From Williamsia limnetica (GTDB lineage Bacteria > Actinomycetota > Actinomycetes > Mycobacteriales > Mycobacteriaceae), in NCBI RefSeq assembly GCF_003217475.1, contig NZ_QJSP01000020.1, positions 48,437 through 112,436 on the forward strand: DNA of 64,000 nucleotides, read 5' to 3'. The position numbers and the translations under genes are program-made. The number at the start of each line of letters is the position of its first letter. Position 1 is the first letter of the stretch. Shown here one piece after another: positions 7,579-16,978 of this stretch. The notes under the pieces were generated by a model that was not told the DNA's origin, searched no databases, and worked only from the letters and a program-made list of their open reading frames with translations.

Positions 7579-9585
7579 ATGAGCACACCGACTGTGATCG
7601 CCGTCACCGATGATCTGACCGCCGACTGGCTGACGGGGGCCCTCGGAGACGGCTCGGTCGCCTCCTTCGACACCACTCGGATCGGGACCGGCCAGATGAG
7701 CGAAAGTCACCGCGTCAGTGTCCGCTACGGCGACGGGCACGGGCACGGGCCGGAGTCGGTGGTCCTGAAGATTGCTGCGTCCGATGAGACGAGTCGCTCC
7801 ACCGGGGTCTCCCTCGGACTCTACGAACGCGAGGTCCGCTTCTACGCCGACATCGCCGACTCCATCGGCAGCGGCGCCCTCGCCCGGTGCCACCATGCGA
7901 GCTACGAACCGGGCACCGGGACCTTTGCCCTGGTCCTCGAGGACGCGGGGCCGGCGGAGGTGGGCAACGACATCGTGGGCGCCACGCTCGCCCAGGCCGA
8001 ACTCGCGGTGCAGGCACTGGCGCGGATCCAGTCAGCAGTCCTGGGCAGCGACGATCTGGCCGCCACCGAGTGGCTCAACCGGGAACCGCCGATCGATCAG
8101 GCGCTGCTGGCGTCGCTGTTCCCGGCGTTCGTGGCCCGATACGGCGACCGTCTGGACCCGCGGCATCAAGCGTTGGCACAGCAGATGGTCGACAGTTGGG
8201 ACGGCTATCTGGCCGAGCAGCAGAGCCTCCCGCATCAGAGTCTGATCCACGGCGACTTCCGCCTCGACAACCTGCTCTTCGGGCAACCGGGTGCCGCTCG
8301 CCCGGTGACGGTCGTCGACTGGCAGACCGTCGCGTGGGGCCCGGCGACCAACGACCTCGCGTACTTCCTCGGGGCGTCGCTACCGACCGAACTGCGACGG
8401 ACGCACTTCGACGATCTGCTGCAGATCTACTTCGACGGGCTCGGTGGGCGAGGTCCCGCAACGGTCGACGAGGTACGCGACGGCGTCCGCAAACACACGT
8501 TCTTCGGCATGCTGATGACGATCGTCCCGTCGGTGATCGTCGAGCAGACCGAGCGCGGCGACGAGATGTTCATGACGATGTTCGCGCGACACTGCGAGCT
8601 GGCCCTCGACCTCGACTCCGCCGCGACCCTGCCCGCGCCGAGTGTCCTGCAACCCCTCGTACCCGAACCGTCGGACGAGTTCGCTCACACCCCCGGCGAC
8701 GAGGACCTGTGGAACGAGAGCTGGTACTTCGACTTCGCCGACGCCGAGGCAGGAGTCGGCGGATACGTCCGGATCGGACTCACCCCCAACCAGAAGAGCT
8801 CCTGGTACACCGCGATGATCTGCGGTCCCGGCCGGCCGACGGTCGCGGTCCTCGACTTCGACCTACCGACTCCCCAGGACCTGACCTTCTCCACCGACAG
8901 GCTCGAGGCGACCCACCGCTTCGACGAACCGCTCACGACCGCGTCGGTCCTGCTGCGAGGGCGCGGTGAGTCCTTCGACGATCCGGCCGCGATCCTGCGG
9001 GGTGAGCGGGGCCGACCCGTCGAGGTGCAGATGGATCTGCGCTTCGCCAGCGCGGGCGCTGCCTACCAGTACCGCGTGACGCCGCGCTACGAAATTCCCT
9101 GCCTCGTCACCGGGACGATCAGTGTCGATGACGAGATGATCCCGATCCGGGACGTGCCCGGGCAGCGGGACCACTCGTGGGGTGTCCGCGACTGGTGGGG
9201 CATGGACTGGGTGTGGAGTGCACTGCACTTCCCGGATGGCACCCATCTGCACGGCCTCGACCTGCGGATCCCGGACCTACCGCAGATGAGTATCGGGTAT
9301 GCGCAGCTGCCTGCCCTGCCGTTGCTCGAGCTCACCCGACACGTCGCCGAGTCGGAGTTCACCCCAGACGGCCGCCGCTCCGACGCACTCCCTGCCGCCA
9401 CTCGCCTCGAGGTCGAACCCGGCGGCGCCAGACTCACCTTCGAACCGCTCGGCCATGGGCCACTGCGGCTGGAATCCGAGGACGGCAGGGTCGCCTGTTT
9501 CGCCCGGGCGTGGGGCCGGGTGACCGGCGCCGACGGTCGAACCGGGGTGGGCTGGATCGAATGGAACCGCAACCAGATTTCGTAG
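7579..9585 (+). CDS. Fusion of an aminoglycoside-phosphotransferase-like kinase and a CrtC/AttH-like (DUF7064-type) domain
   Basis: Start ATG 7579, 668 residues. Residues 1-360 are an APH/CHK-fold kinase: LIHGDFRLDNLLFG (near residue 225) is the catalytic-loop Brenner motif with the H-x-D-x-x-x-x-N residues, and VVDWQTVAWGP carries the metal-binding Asp. Residues 370-668 are beta-rich and contain PGQRDHSWGVRDWWGMDW, which resembles the RDHSWG signature of the hydroxyneurosporene-synthase/AttH lipocalin-like group, continued by HLHGLDLR and a C-terminal GVGWIEWNRN. Such fusions are known in Mycobacteriales without an assigned substrate; a small hydrophobic alcohol or acyl acceptor is a reasonable guess. 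The gene is divergent from rpsF and is followed 30 bp later by a GT87 membrane protein. Confidence 0.8.
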   Translation: MSTPTVIAVTDDLTADWLTGALGDGSVASFDTTRIGTGQMSESHRVSVRYGDGHGHGPESVVLKIAASDETSRSTGVSLGLYEREVRFYADIADSIGSGALARCHHASYEPGTGTFALVLEDAGPAEVGNDIVGATLAQAELAVQALARIQSAVLGSDDLAATEWLNREPPIDQALLASLFPAFVARYGDRLDPRHQALAQQMVDSWDGYLAEQQSLPHQSLIHGDFRLDNLLFGQPGAARPVTVVDWQTVAWGPATNDLAYFLGASLPTELRRTHFDDLLQIYFDGLGGRGPATVDEVRDGVRKHTFFGMLMTIVPSVIVEQTERGDEMFMTMFARHCELALDLDSAATLPAPSVLQPLVPEPSDEFAHTPGDEDLWNESWYFDFADAEAGVGGYVRIGLTPNQKSSWYTAMICGPGRPTVAVLDFDLPTPQDLTFSTDRLEATHRFDEPLTTASVLLRGRGESFDDPAAILRGERGRPVEVQMDLRFASAGAAYQYRVTPRYEIPCLVTGTISVDDEMIPIRDVPGQRDHSWGVRDWWGMDWVWSALHFPDGTHLHGLDLRIPDLPQMSIGYAQLPALPLLELTRHVAESEFTPDGRRSDALPAATRLEVEPGGARLTFEPLGHGPLRLESEDGRVACFARAWGRVTGADGRTGVGWIEWNRNQIS

Positions 9586-9615
9586 CGTCTGATACCCGCC
9601 CTTACTCTGTAGCCC

Positions 9616-11118
9616 ATGCCATCGCCGCCCCGCGCTTCGACGTGGGAACATGCGACCCCCGACGAGCCCTCCGGCCAGGCTGCTTCGTGGCGGACCCGCA
9701 TCAGCGCAGGACGCGGCGAACTGGTCCTGATCCTGCTGATCTCGCTGCTGATCAGTTCCTTCTTCATGTGGCTGAGCTACCTGGGCAAGGCGACGTGTGG
9801 CGGAGCGCCGTTCGACGAGTTCGGCCGCAGTTCCGTCTGGCCCGTGGGTTCGGGCGAGATCGTGATGCCCTGTTACTCGGATCTGCAGTTCCTATGGGTC
9901 GGCCGCGACATCAACAACCACATCTTCCCGTTCATCCACGGCGGGATCGACGACAACGGCGTGCTCTACGGCGGCGTGGTCGAGTACCCGGTGCTGTCCG
10001 GTCTGCTGATGTACATCGGCGCCAGCGGCGCTCACACCGACATCGACTTCCTGACCCAGTCAGCACTTCTGCTCGCGCCGTTCGGGGTGCTCATCGTCAT
10101 CCTGCTCGCCCTGCTGGCGCGCTGGTGGGTGCTGCTCTGGGCCGCGACCCCGCCGCTGATCCTCTATGCGTTCCACAACTGGGAACTCCCCGTCGTCGCG
10201 ACCTCGGTCGGCGCGGTGGCGGTCATGGTGCTGGGCTCCCGCATCAACACCCGCACAGGCCGACCGTGGATGTCGTTGCGTACCAGTGCGCTCTGGGCAT
10301 CGTTCATCCTCTCGATCGGGTTTTCGCTCAAGATCTATCCCGGCCTGTTCGTCCTCCCGCTGGCCATCTTCGTGCTCACCCGCGGACTCGCCCCGGGAGC
10401 AGGCGCGAGCGACGACAGCGGACGCGGCGGCGACTCCCGGGTCCGCCTCGACTGGGCGGGCGCAGGTGCGGTGGCCGGTGTCGCGGTCGCGACGGTGCTC
10501 GCGGTCCAATTGCCGTTCATGATCGCCGGGTTCGAGGGCTGGCAGGCGTCCCTGTCGTTCCAGGGCAAGCGCAAGGCCGATGTCGACACGAACTCCATCT
10601 GGTACTGGGGTCTACGGCATTTCACCGGCAGCGGACCCAGCGACGATCCCAGCCTCTACAACTCCATCGTCGGGGTCGCCTCGCCACTGCTGATCATCGC
10701 CTCACTGGCGTTGGCGGTCTGGTTCGGTCTACGGCACTGGCAGCGCGGCAACGTCTTTCCCTGGATCGGCGTCAGCGCCGCGATGCTGGCCGGGTTCATG
10801 CTGTTCCACAAGGTGCATTCACCGCAGTACACCCTCTGGATCCTGCCGTTCTTCGTTCTGCTCAAAGTCGACTGGCGCGTGATCCTGCTGTACCTGATCG
10901 GCGACCTCGCCCTGGACCTCACCATCTTCCGGATGTTCGGGATCCTCACCCGCGGCGACGACATGACCTGGTGGGTCATGGGTGGCGTACAGCTCGGCGT
11001 GTGGTCGCACGCACTGTGCCTGGCGTTCCTGATCTATCATTTCGTGGGCGCGGGGCTGCGAGTACCGCCTGAAATACCCTCGACGGCCGGGCCACGGAGC
11101 GCTACCGTACCGGCATGA
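9616..11118 (+). CDS. GT87-type (DUF2029) polytopic membrane glycosyltransferase
   Basis: The 500-residue protein has about ten hydrophobic helices starting with VLILLISLLISSFFMWL. Features of GT87 polyprenol-phosphomannose-dependent mannosyltransferases are present: an acidic extracytoplasmic first loop with Asp-rich segments, SLKIYPGLFVLPLAIF, and the late motif HKVHSPQYTLWILPFF. A paralogue lies convergently at 11704-13383 (KLYPGLLLIPLL, KVWSPQYSLWLVPL). It probably adds mannose or another sugar to cell-envelope glycolipids on the outer face of the membrane. It overlaps the GNAT gene by 4 bases (ATGA), so the two are translationally coupled. Confidence 0.8.
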   Translation: MPSPPRASTWEHATPDEPSGQAASWRTRISAGRGELVLILLISLLISSFFMWLSYLGKATCGGAPFDEFGRSSVWPVGSGEIVMPCYSDLQFLWVGRDINNHIFPFIHGGIDDNGVLYGGVVEYPVLSGLLMYIGASGAHTDIDFLTQSALLLAPFGVLIVILLALLARWWVLLWAATPPLILYAFHNWELPVVATSVGAVAVMVLGSRINTRTGRPWMSLRTSALWASFILSIGFSLKIYPGLFVLPLAIFVLTRGLAPGAGASDDSGRGGDSRVRLDWAGAGAVAGVAVATVLAVQLPFMIAGFEGWQASLSFQGKRKADVDTNSIWYWGLRHFTGSGPSDDPSLYNSIVGVASPLLIIASLALAVWFGLRHWQRGNVFPWIGVSAAMLAGFMLFHKVHSPQYTLWILPFFVLLKVDWRVILLYLIGDLALDLTIFRMFGILTRGDDMTWWVMGGVQLGVWSHALCLAFLIYHFVGAGLRVPPEIPSTAGPRSATVPA

Positions 11119-11687
11119 ACTGGTTGAGCGCCCCTGTCCTGTCCGGTACGCGAGTTACTTTGCGCCCCTTGGAACTCTCGGACGCGGCCGCCCTGGCCAC
11201 AGCCGTCGACGCCCCGGAGAAGTTCCGTTGGACGACTGTTCCCGCCGACGAGCAGGACGCCCGTGACTACATCCAGACCGCCCTCGACACCCCCGATCGG
11301 GTCGCCTTCGCCGTCGTCGACTCGGTGACGGACCGGATCGTCGGCTCGACCAGCTTCTACGACGTCAGTCCGACGAATCGAGCGCTGGCCGTCGGTTACA
11401 CCTGGTACTCGGCCTCGGTGCAGGGCACCACCGTCAATCCCGACGCGAAGTTGCTCCTGCTCCGGCACGCGTTCGAAGAGCTGGGCGCGGTACGCGTGGT
11501 GTGGCACACCGACGAGCGCAACGCGCAGTCGCGGGCGGGGATCGCCAAACTGGGCGCGACCTTCGAAGGTCTGCTGCGCAAACACAAGCCGTTGGCCGGC
11601 GGTGAATGGCGGACCACAGCGCAGTTCGCGATGACCGACGACGACTGGCCCGCTGCCCGGGCGAAGCTCCTGCAACGTCTGAGCTGA
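11115..11687 (+). CDS. GNAT-family N-acetyltransferase (RimJ/RimL-like)
   Basis: The 190-residue protein starts with LSGTRVTLRPLELSDAAAL, the first strand and helix of the RimJ/RimL branch, continues with VGSTSFYDVSPTNRALAVGY and ends with the core acetyl-CoA region, where NAQSRAGIAKLGATFEGLLR is the usual signature of this group (N-x-x-S-x-x-x-x-x-K-x-G). It would acetylate a protein N-terminus or a small amine. It overlaps the upstream GT87 gene by 4 bases. The substrate is not predictable. Confidence 0.85.
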   Translation: MNWLSAPVLSGTRVTLRPLELSDAAALATAVDAPEKFRWTTVPADEQDARDYIQTALDTPDRVAFAVVDSVTDRIVGSTSFYDVSPTNRALAVGYTWYSASVQGTTVNPDAKLLLLRHAFEELGAVRVVWHTDERNAQSRAGIAKLGATFEGLLRKHKPLAGGEWRTTAQFAMTDDDWPAARAKLLQRLS

Positions 11688-11703
11688 ACTCAGGCGCCTG
11701 GAG

Positions 11704-13383
11704 CTAGGAATCCTCGAGAAGTAGTGGTCCCGTGGCCGCGTCGTCGTCGCGATGGCGGACCGCGGGTGTGCGCCGCGGCCACGGCATCCGATCGGGGGCG
11801 AGATCGAGAACACCGCCGCCGGGATCGTCTGCGGACAATCTCCGCCAGCCGCTGCCCCGCCGGACCAAGTCCTCGGTCGGATGGTAGATCTGCCAGATCA
11901 CCAACGCGCACAGCGCGATCACCGCGATGTCGCGGATCACCACCGCCGTGAGGAACCACTGCTCCGGCAGTCCGTCACCGGTCTCCTGGAACAGGTACCA
12001 CATCATGCGCGGCACCCACACGAGCGAATCGATCACCATCCACGCCAACAAGATACGAGTGTGTGGCAGCGCCAGCACCGCCAACGGCACCAACCACAGC
12101 GAGTATTGCGGACTCCAGACCTTGTTCACGAGCAGAAACCCTGCGACGGTCAAGAACATCAGCTGCGCCAGGCGCGGGCGCATCGGGGCGTGGAACCCGA
12201 TGAACACCACGACGAGACACACCAGGATGAACAAGCCCATGCTGATCGCATTGAGCAGCGACGGCGCCTGCCCGGGCTGATTGCCCCACTCATACCCGGA
12301 TACTGCCGAGATGACGTTGAAGAGGGTATCGGGGTCGGTGCCGCGTTCGGAGTTGTACCGGAAGAACTCTGACCAGCCGCGGGGATAGAGCACCATGATC
12401 GGCAGGTTGATGACCAGCCAGGTGGCGGCGGTCATGACAGCGGCGATCCCGAAGTCGCGGACCTTGCCCGCCCGTAGGCACAGCACCAGCAAAGGGATCA
12501 GCAACAACCCCGGATAGAGCTTCGCCGCCATCCCGATCCCGAGGAAAAGTCCCGTCAGCCAAGGGTTTCGACGTGACCAGGCCAACATCGCCACGGCCAG
12601 CGCGGCGGTGGCGATGGCGTCGAAGTTCGTGAAGATGTGCACGATCACCAACGGTGATGCGGCAGCCAGAGCCGCCGCCCATACCCGACGCTGCGCGGTG
12701 AGCGCGGTGGCCCAGATGGTGACCAACCAGCACAGGGCGAGACCGAGTGCGACCAGATTGAAGAACAGCACGACGTCGAGAGCCGCAGGTACACCCCAGT
12801 TCTCGTGTGCCCACGCCCACCCCTGCGCCGTCTGCGCGGCGGCGTACATGAACATGCCCGTCGCGACGGGATACTCCATGAATCGCTGCTCTTGCCCGCC
12901 GGTGCCGTCATCCTGGAACCACGACGCCTTGTACGGCAGTGCCCCCTCGTTCAGCTTCTCGGCGCTGTAGAGGGGGATGGTGTCGGCGTAACACATTGCC
13001 GTGTACTGACGGTGGTTGTCCCAGTCAAGACCGAGCACCTTGGTGTTCTTGTCCGGAGCCTGCTGCAGGCAGCCGGCTTTCGCGAACCAGCCGAGGGCCA
13101 TGAACACGAGGGCGATCAGCAGGATCACGCGGATCGGGGTCCAGCCGGGACTGCGGCCGACCACAGCGTGCAGCCCGACAGGGCCGCCGATCACCATGCT
13201 GCCCGGGGCCACTACGGGGTCGCTGCGACTCGGCAGCACCCGCGTACTCGCCTCGCGCCGATCGGCCGCGTACTCCGACGGCGACGCGAACAGGTTCAGA
13301 GAATCCGTGGTCGGCGTCTGCTCGGCGCGGGGCCCATCGTCTCGGGCCTCGACTCCGCTGTCCGAATCCCCCTCAGTTGTCAC
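11704..13383 (-). CDS. GT87-type membrane glycosyltransferase (Rv0051-like position)
   Basis: The 559-residue protein starts with GTG at 13383. A soluble, Asp/Arg-rich N-terminus of about 80 residues is followed by ten or more membrane helices (VILLIALVFMALGWF first). GT87 features: an extracytoplasmic loop with the DWDNHRQYTAMCYADTIPLY region, GMAAKLYPGLLLIPLL and NKVWSPQYSLWLVPLA. It lies 9 bp after ponA on the same strand, as Rv0051 follows ponA1 in M. tuberculosis, which suggests co-transcription of peptidoglycan synthesis and envelope glycosylation functions. The C-terminus is a basic cytoplasmic tail. It is paralogous to the gene at 9616. Confidence 0.82.
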   Translation of the reverse strand: MTTEGDSDSGVEARDDGPRAEQTPTTDSLNLFASPSEYAADRREASTRVLPSRSDPVVAPGSMVIGGPVGLHAVVGRSPGWTPIRVILLIALVFMALGWFAKAGCLQQAPDKNTKVLGLDWDNHRQYTAMCYADTIPLYSAEKLNEGALPYKASWFQDDGTGGQEQRFMEYPVATGMFMYAAAQTAQGWAWAHENWGVPAALDVVLFFNLVALGLALCWLVTIWATALTAQRRVWAAALAAASPLVIVHIFTNFDAIATAALAVAMLAWSRRNPWLTGLFLGIGMAAKLYPGLLLIPLLVLCLRAGKVRDFGIAAVMTAATWLVINLPIMVLYPRGWSEFFRYNSERGTDPDTLFNVISAVSGYEWGNQPGQAPSLLNAISMGLFILVCLVVVFIGFHAPMRPRLAQLMFLTVAGFLLVNKVWSPQYSLWLVPLAVLALPHTRILLAWMVIDSLVWVPRMMWYLFQETGDGLPEQWFLTAVVIRDIAVIALCALVIWQIYHPTEDLVRRGSGWRRLSADDPGGGVLDLAPDRMPWPRRTPAVRHRDDDAATGPLLLEDS

Positions 13384-13392
13384 GGACAGCGC

Positions 13393-15618
13393 CTACGGGC
13401 TACCGCGGCCCGGGCCGCCCTCTTCTGCAGGCAGCGTCGGTTCGGTCTCCGTCTCGGTGTCCGGATCTGGATTCGCCTGCCCCGGCAGCGGTATCACCAC
13501 ACCCGGCGCCAGGGTCACGCCCGGCGGGGTCGTCGTGGTCGGCGGAGCGGTCGTCGTGGACGGCGGCCTGGCTGTGGTGGTGGTGTAGGTCTCGGGCGGC
13601 GCCTCGTAGGGCACGCCGGCGACGCCACCGATTTCCGTGGGCTCAGGGAAGCTCTCGATCGGCTGGCCGTCGAGCGCACGGTTCATCGCCGTACGCCAGA
13701 TCTGCGCGGGCAATCCTGAGCCGTAGATGGTTGCGCCGCTGTAGTTCTTCAGCGCACCACCCTTGTCGGTACCGACCCACACCGCCGTCGACAGCTGCGG
13801 GGTGTAACCGACCATCCAGGCATCCTTGTTCAGGCCTGTGTCCCCGAGCTGGGTGGTTCCGGTCTTCGACGCCGACGGGCGCTCGCCCCCGTCGAGGGCG
13901 TTGCCGTTGGAGTACGCCGCGATCGGTTCCAGTGCCGCGGTGGTGTTGTCGGCGACCTCGGCAGGGAGCCGGCGCTCACCCTGGTTGTCGGTGCGCTCAT
14001 ACAGCACCTCGCCCTTGGAGTTCTCGACCTTCTGCACGAAGTGCGGTGAATGGAACATGCCCGACGCGGCCAGGGTGCCGTAAGCCGAGGCCATGTCGAT
14101 GACCCGCGAATCGTACTGTCCGAGAACCACACCACCCTCGACGCCGCCGTCCGGGTTCTGCAGGGTCTTGACCCCACTGTTGGAGACCTCGGGGATACCC
14201 GCGCGGTGGGCCGCTTCCGCGACTGCGTTGGGTCCGCCGTTGAGGTCCATCATCAGCCGGTAGTAGACGGTGTTCAGCGACATCTTCATCGCGGTGGCCA
14301 GGTTGCAGCTGCCACATGATTCGCCGTCGGAGTTGTTGACGGTGAATCCACCCGCACCCTCGAAGGGCGCTGAGCTGTAGTTCTTGGACAACGGGATGCC
14401 CTGCTCGAGGGCGGCGACGAGCGCGAAGACCTTGAACGACGACCCGGTCTGCAGGTCGGCCTGCGCGTAGTCGTAACCGTTGCCGTCGTTGCCGCCGAAG
14501 TAACCCTTGACGCCACCTGTGCGTGGATCGATCGAGACCACCGCCGTGCGGATGTCGTTCGGTTCGCCCTCACGTAAGTCGTTGGCGCTGCTGACGTTGG
14601 CGTTCTGGACCTGCGGATCGATCGTCGTCGTGACGCGGAGCCCGCCGGTGCGGATCTCCTCCTCCGAGATGTTCAGGGTGCCCAACTCCGCCAGCACCTG
14701 TCGCTTGATCAGACCGTTGGGTCCGTTGCTCGCCGGATCCCCGGTCTCTGCCTGCTGGTCGACGACCTTCGGATACTGCTGAGCCGCAGCTTCTTCCTCG
14801 GTGATGGCGCCGGTGGTGACCATTCCGTCGAGGACGTAGCTCCACCGACCCTCCGCTGCCTGCAGATTGGTCGCGGGATCGTAGTACGAGGGCGACCGGA
14901 TCGAACTCGCCAACACCGCGGCCTCGGGCAAGGTGATGTCGCGGATGTCTTTGTTGAAGTACGCCTTGGAGGCAGCCGAGACACCGTAGGCGCCGCGACC
15001 GAAGTAGATGGTGTTCAGGTAGGCGGCCAAGATGTCCTGCTTCGACCACTCATTGGCCATCTTGGTGGAGATCGCGAGCTCGCGGAACTTGCGCTGGTAG
15101 CTGGCCTCGTCGCCGGTCAGCACGTTCTTGACGTACTGCTGGGTGATCGTCGAGCCACCGCCCGCGTCCTCGCGGCCGGTGATCTTGCCGAGCGCGGCGC
15201 GACCGTAACCGCTGATCGAGAACCCGGCGTTCTCCTCGAACTCGCGGTCCTCGGCGGCGATGACCGCCTGCTGCAGTACGAGAGGGATCTCTTCGATCGG
15301 GACGTCGGTACGGTTGCCCTCCGGCGGCACGATCTTCGCGATCTCGCCGCCGCGCGAATCGACCACCGTCGCGATCTGGCTCTGCTTGATGTCGCCGGGT
15401 GCGGGCACGGACAGGTCTGCGTAGGTGAACAGGAACACTGCCGCCATCACCAGGACGAACCCCGGCAGCAATGCGCCGCCGAGGCCGATGATCCAGGCGA
15501 TGACCTTGTGGATGCGTCGCTTCTTCTGGACCGGGGTCCGGCCAGCCGAAGCGGGACGTCCGCCGTCGTGCTCCGAGGTCCAACTGGACCTGTTCGGTCC
15601 GTCAGGGCCACTGTTCAC
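13393..15618 (-). CDS. ponA: Bifunctional class A penicillin-binding protein (transglycosylase/transpeptidase)
   Basis: The 741-residue protein, GTG start at 15618, overlaps the preceding DUF5318 gene by 4 bases. A cytoplasmic N-terminus (about 35 residues) is followed by one TM helix (IAWIIGLGGALLPGFVLVMA). The GT51 domain follows: AAEDREFEENAGF with the catalytic Glu, GGSTITQQYVKN, and RKFRELAISTKM. The transpeptidase domain has TGSSFKVF (SxxK active-site Ser), MSLNTVYY (SxN) and SASKTGTTQ (KTG). A Pro/Thr-rich tail (about residues 660-741) ends the protein, as in PonA1. It polymerises and cross-links peptidoglycan at the outer face of the membrane. Next to DUF5318 and the GT87 protein it keeps the mycobacterial ponA1 order. 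Confidence 0.95.
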   Translation of the reverse strand: MNSGPDGPNRSSWTSEHDGGRPASAGRTPVQKKRRIHKVIAWIIGLGGALLPGFVLVMAAVFLFTYADLSVPAPGDIKQSQIATVVDSRGGEIAKIVPPEGNRTDVPIEEIPLVLQQAVIAAEDREFEENAGFSISGYGRAALGKITGREDAGGGSTITQQYVKNVLTGDEASYQRKFRELAISTKMANEWSKQDILAAYLNTIYFGRGAYGVSAASKAYFNKDIRDITLPEAAVLASSIRSPSYYDPATNLQAAEGRWSYVLDGMVTTGAITEEEAAAQQYPKVVDQQAETGDPASNGPNGLIKRQVLAELGTLNISEEEIRTGGLRVTTTIDPQVQNANVSSANDLREGEPNDIRTAVVSIDPRTGGVKGYFGGNDGNGYDYAQADLQTGSSFKVFALVAALEQGIPLSKNYSSAPFEGAGGFTVNNSDGESCGSCNLATAMKMSLNTVYYRLMMDLNGGPNAVAEAAHRAGIPEVSNSGVKTLQNPDGGVEGGVVLGQYDSRVIDMASAYGTLAASGMFHSPHFVQKVENSKGEVLYERTDNQGERRLPAEVADNTTAALEPIAAYSNGNALDGGERPSASKTGTTQLGDTGLNKDAWMVGYTPQLSTAVWVGTDKGGALKNYSGATIYGSGLPAQIWRTAMNRALDGQPIESFPEPTEIGGVAGVPYEAPPETYTTTTARPPSTTTAPPTTTTPPGVTLAPGVVIPLPGQANPDPDTETETEPTLPAEEGGPGRGSP

Positions 15619-16112
15619 AGATACTTCTCCATACCTTCGGTACCCAGTACTTCCGGGCCACCGGCGATGTCCACTTGCGCGGACCCACCGGCTGAATTGT
15701 TTGCCACGCGTCCACCGGCCACCCGGCGACTACGTCGCACGCGTGGCCGTGGCGGCAGTCCAGATACGTACGACTGGACCAAATGGTTCCAGCTACACGT
15801 CCGGCACACCTCCACCACATGTACCGAGAACTCCTCCTGGCTCACTGCCAGGTGCAGGATCTCCTCGGTCGTCCGGGCTGATCCCGACACCTGCCCGAGT
15901 TTCTCGCCGAACACCCACGACACGATGGTGACCTGCTCTTTTCTGCAGATCGGGCACCGCGTGGCGGACGGTCGACCGTGAAACTTGGCCGCACGCAGCA
16001 GATAGGGGCTGGCGTCGCAGACTTCGGCGACCCCGGTACGTCCGGAGTACACCTCGGCCAGCCGAGACTTGCGCTGTAACGCGTAGTCCACCACCTGTCG
16101 CTGCAATCGCAC
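15615..16112 (-). CDS. DUF5318 family protein
   Basis: The 165-residue protein starts with GTG at 16112 (MRLQRQVVDYALQRKSR). CPICRKEQVTIVSWVFGE and EVCRTCSWNHLVQSY each carry a CxxC pair, so a zinc-ribbon is likely. The core matches the DUF5318 protein that precedes ponA1 in mycobacteria. Its function is unknown; its fixed position directly upstream of, and overlapping, ponA suggests a role in envelope growth. The ribosome site is weak. Confidence 0.85.
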   Translation of the reverse strand: MRLQRQVVDYALQRKSRLAEVYSGRTGVAEVCDASPYLLRAAKFHGRPSATRCPICRKEQVTIVSWVFGEKLGQVSGSARTTEEILHLAVSQEEFSVHVVEVCRTCSWNHLVQSYVSGLPPRPRVRRSRRVAGGRVANNSAGGSAQVDIAGGPEVLGTEGMEKYL

Positions 16113-16272
16113 TCGTCAAGAGTACGTGGCACGGCGAAACCCATGTCTGCGGTTGTCCGACCGGACGCCCGGTTCGGCACGGTCCACGGAGGTCATCTCA
16201 GCGCTGTGTGGCGGAAACGTTTCCGATCACCGCAGTTCAGACGCAGTTTCCGACCCGGTTATATCGGCGCGA

Positions 16273-16286
16273 TACATTCGGGTGTA
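16273..16286. promoter_or_regulatory. Possible operator upstream of the PadR-ino1 operon
   Basis: TACA-TTCGGG-TGTA is a short inverted repeat 50 bp before the PadR start, immediately followed by GTGTACTGTTTGGCACAC, which also has GTGT/ACAC ends. PadR proteins commonly bind such TACA/TGTA-type dyads and regulate their own operon. The arms are short, so this is only a candidate. Confidence 0.35.
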
Positions 16287-16336
16287 CTGTTTGGCACACA
16301 GGTTTCTGCAACACGTTGAATGGAGGTGTAATCCCG

Positions 16337-16978
16337 ATGCTCGAACTCGCAGTACTCGGCTTGCTCCTCGAGTCCCCGATGCACGGCTATGAGTTGCGTA
16401 AGCGGCTCACCGGTCTGCTCGGGGCGTTCCGGGCGTTTTCGTATGGATCGCTGTACCCGTCGCTGCGACGTATGCAGGCCGACGGTTTGATCGCTGAGGA
16501 TGCGGCCCCCACGGGAACGCTCAAACGACGCGCTCGTCGCGTCTATGCGCTGACCCCCAAGGGTCGTGAACGGTTCGCAGAACTGGTCGCGGACACGGGT
16601 CCTCAGAACTACACCGACGACGGCTTCGGAGTGCATCTCGCATTCTTCAGCCGGACCCCCGCAGAGGCGCGGATGCGCATTCTCGAGGGTCGTCGCCGGC
16701 AGGTGGAAGAGCGCCGCGAAGGTCTCCGTGAAGCAGTTGGACGCTCGAACCGCACAGTCGATCGCTACACGAAGCAGCTCCATCAACTGAGTCTCGAATC
16801 CAGTGAACGTGAAGTCCGCTGGCTCAACGAGCTCATCGCCGCCGAGGGATCGGAGCGAGTCGAGGACCCGACAGCAGTGTCGAGAAACCCCGGCCCACTT
16901 CCGACCGAGACGGTCCATGCAGAACCCGAAACAACCTCAGTTACACCACACAAAGAAGGGGAACCCGACCATGGGTGA
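16337..16978 (+). CDS. PadR-family transcriptional regulator
   Basis: Start ATG 16337, with GGAGGT about 10 bases upstream; longer in-frame starts are ignored. Residues 1-85 are the PadR winged helix: [20 protein letters not shown], then [19 protein letters not shown] and [15 protein letters not shown]. The C-terminal half is a long, charged coiled-coil ([15 protein letters not shown] and on) for dimerisation, followed by a disordered tail. The last codons overlap the ino1 start by 8 bases, so both are co-translated. In mycobacteria the same pair exists (Rv0047c-Rv0046c), and this regulator probably tunes inositol phosphate synthesis. Confidence 0.9.
   Translation: MLELAVLGLLLESPMHGYELRKRLTGLLGAFRAFSYGSLYPSLRRMQADGLIAEDAAPTGTLKRRARRVYALTPKGRERFAELVADTGPQNYTDDGFGVHLAFFSRTPAEARMRILEGRRRQVEERREGLREAVGRSNRTVDRYTKQLHQLSLESSEREVRWLNELIAAEGSERVEDPTAVSRNPGPLPTETVHAEPETTSVTPHKEGEPDHG

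Noticed and set aside
9177..11072. A 631-codon frame overlapping the kinase-fusion and GT87 genes
   Set aside because: Out-of-frame shadow, extreme Arg/Pro content; the genes in the other frame have clear motifs and membrane helices.
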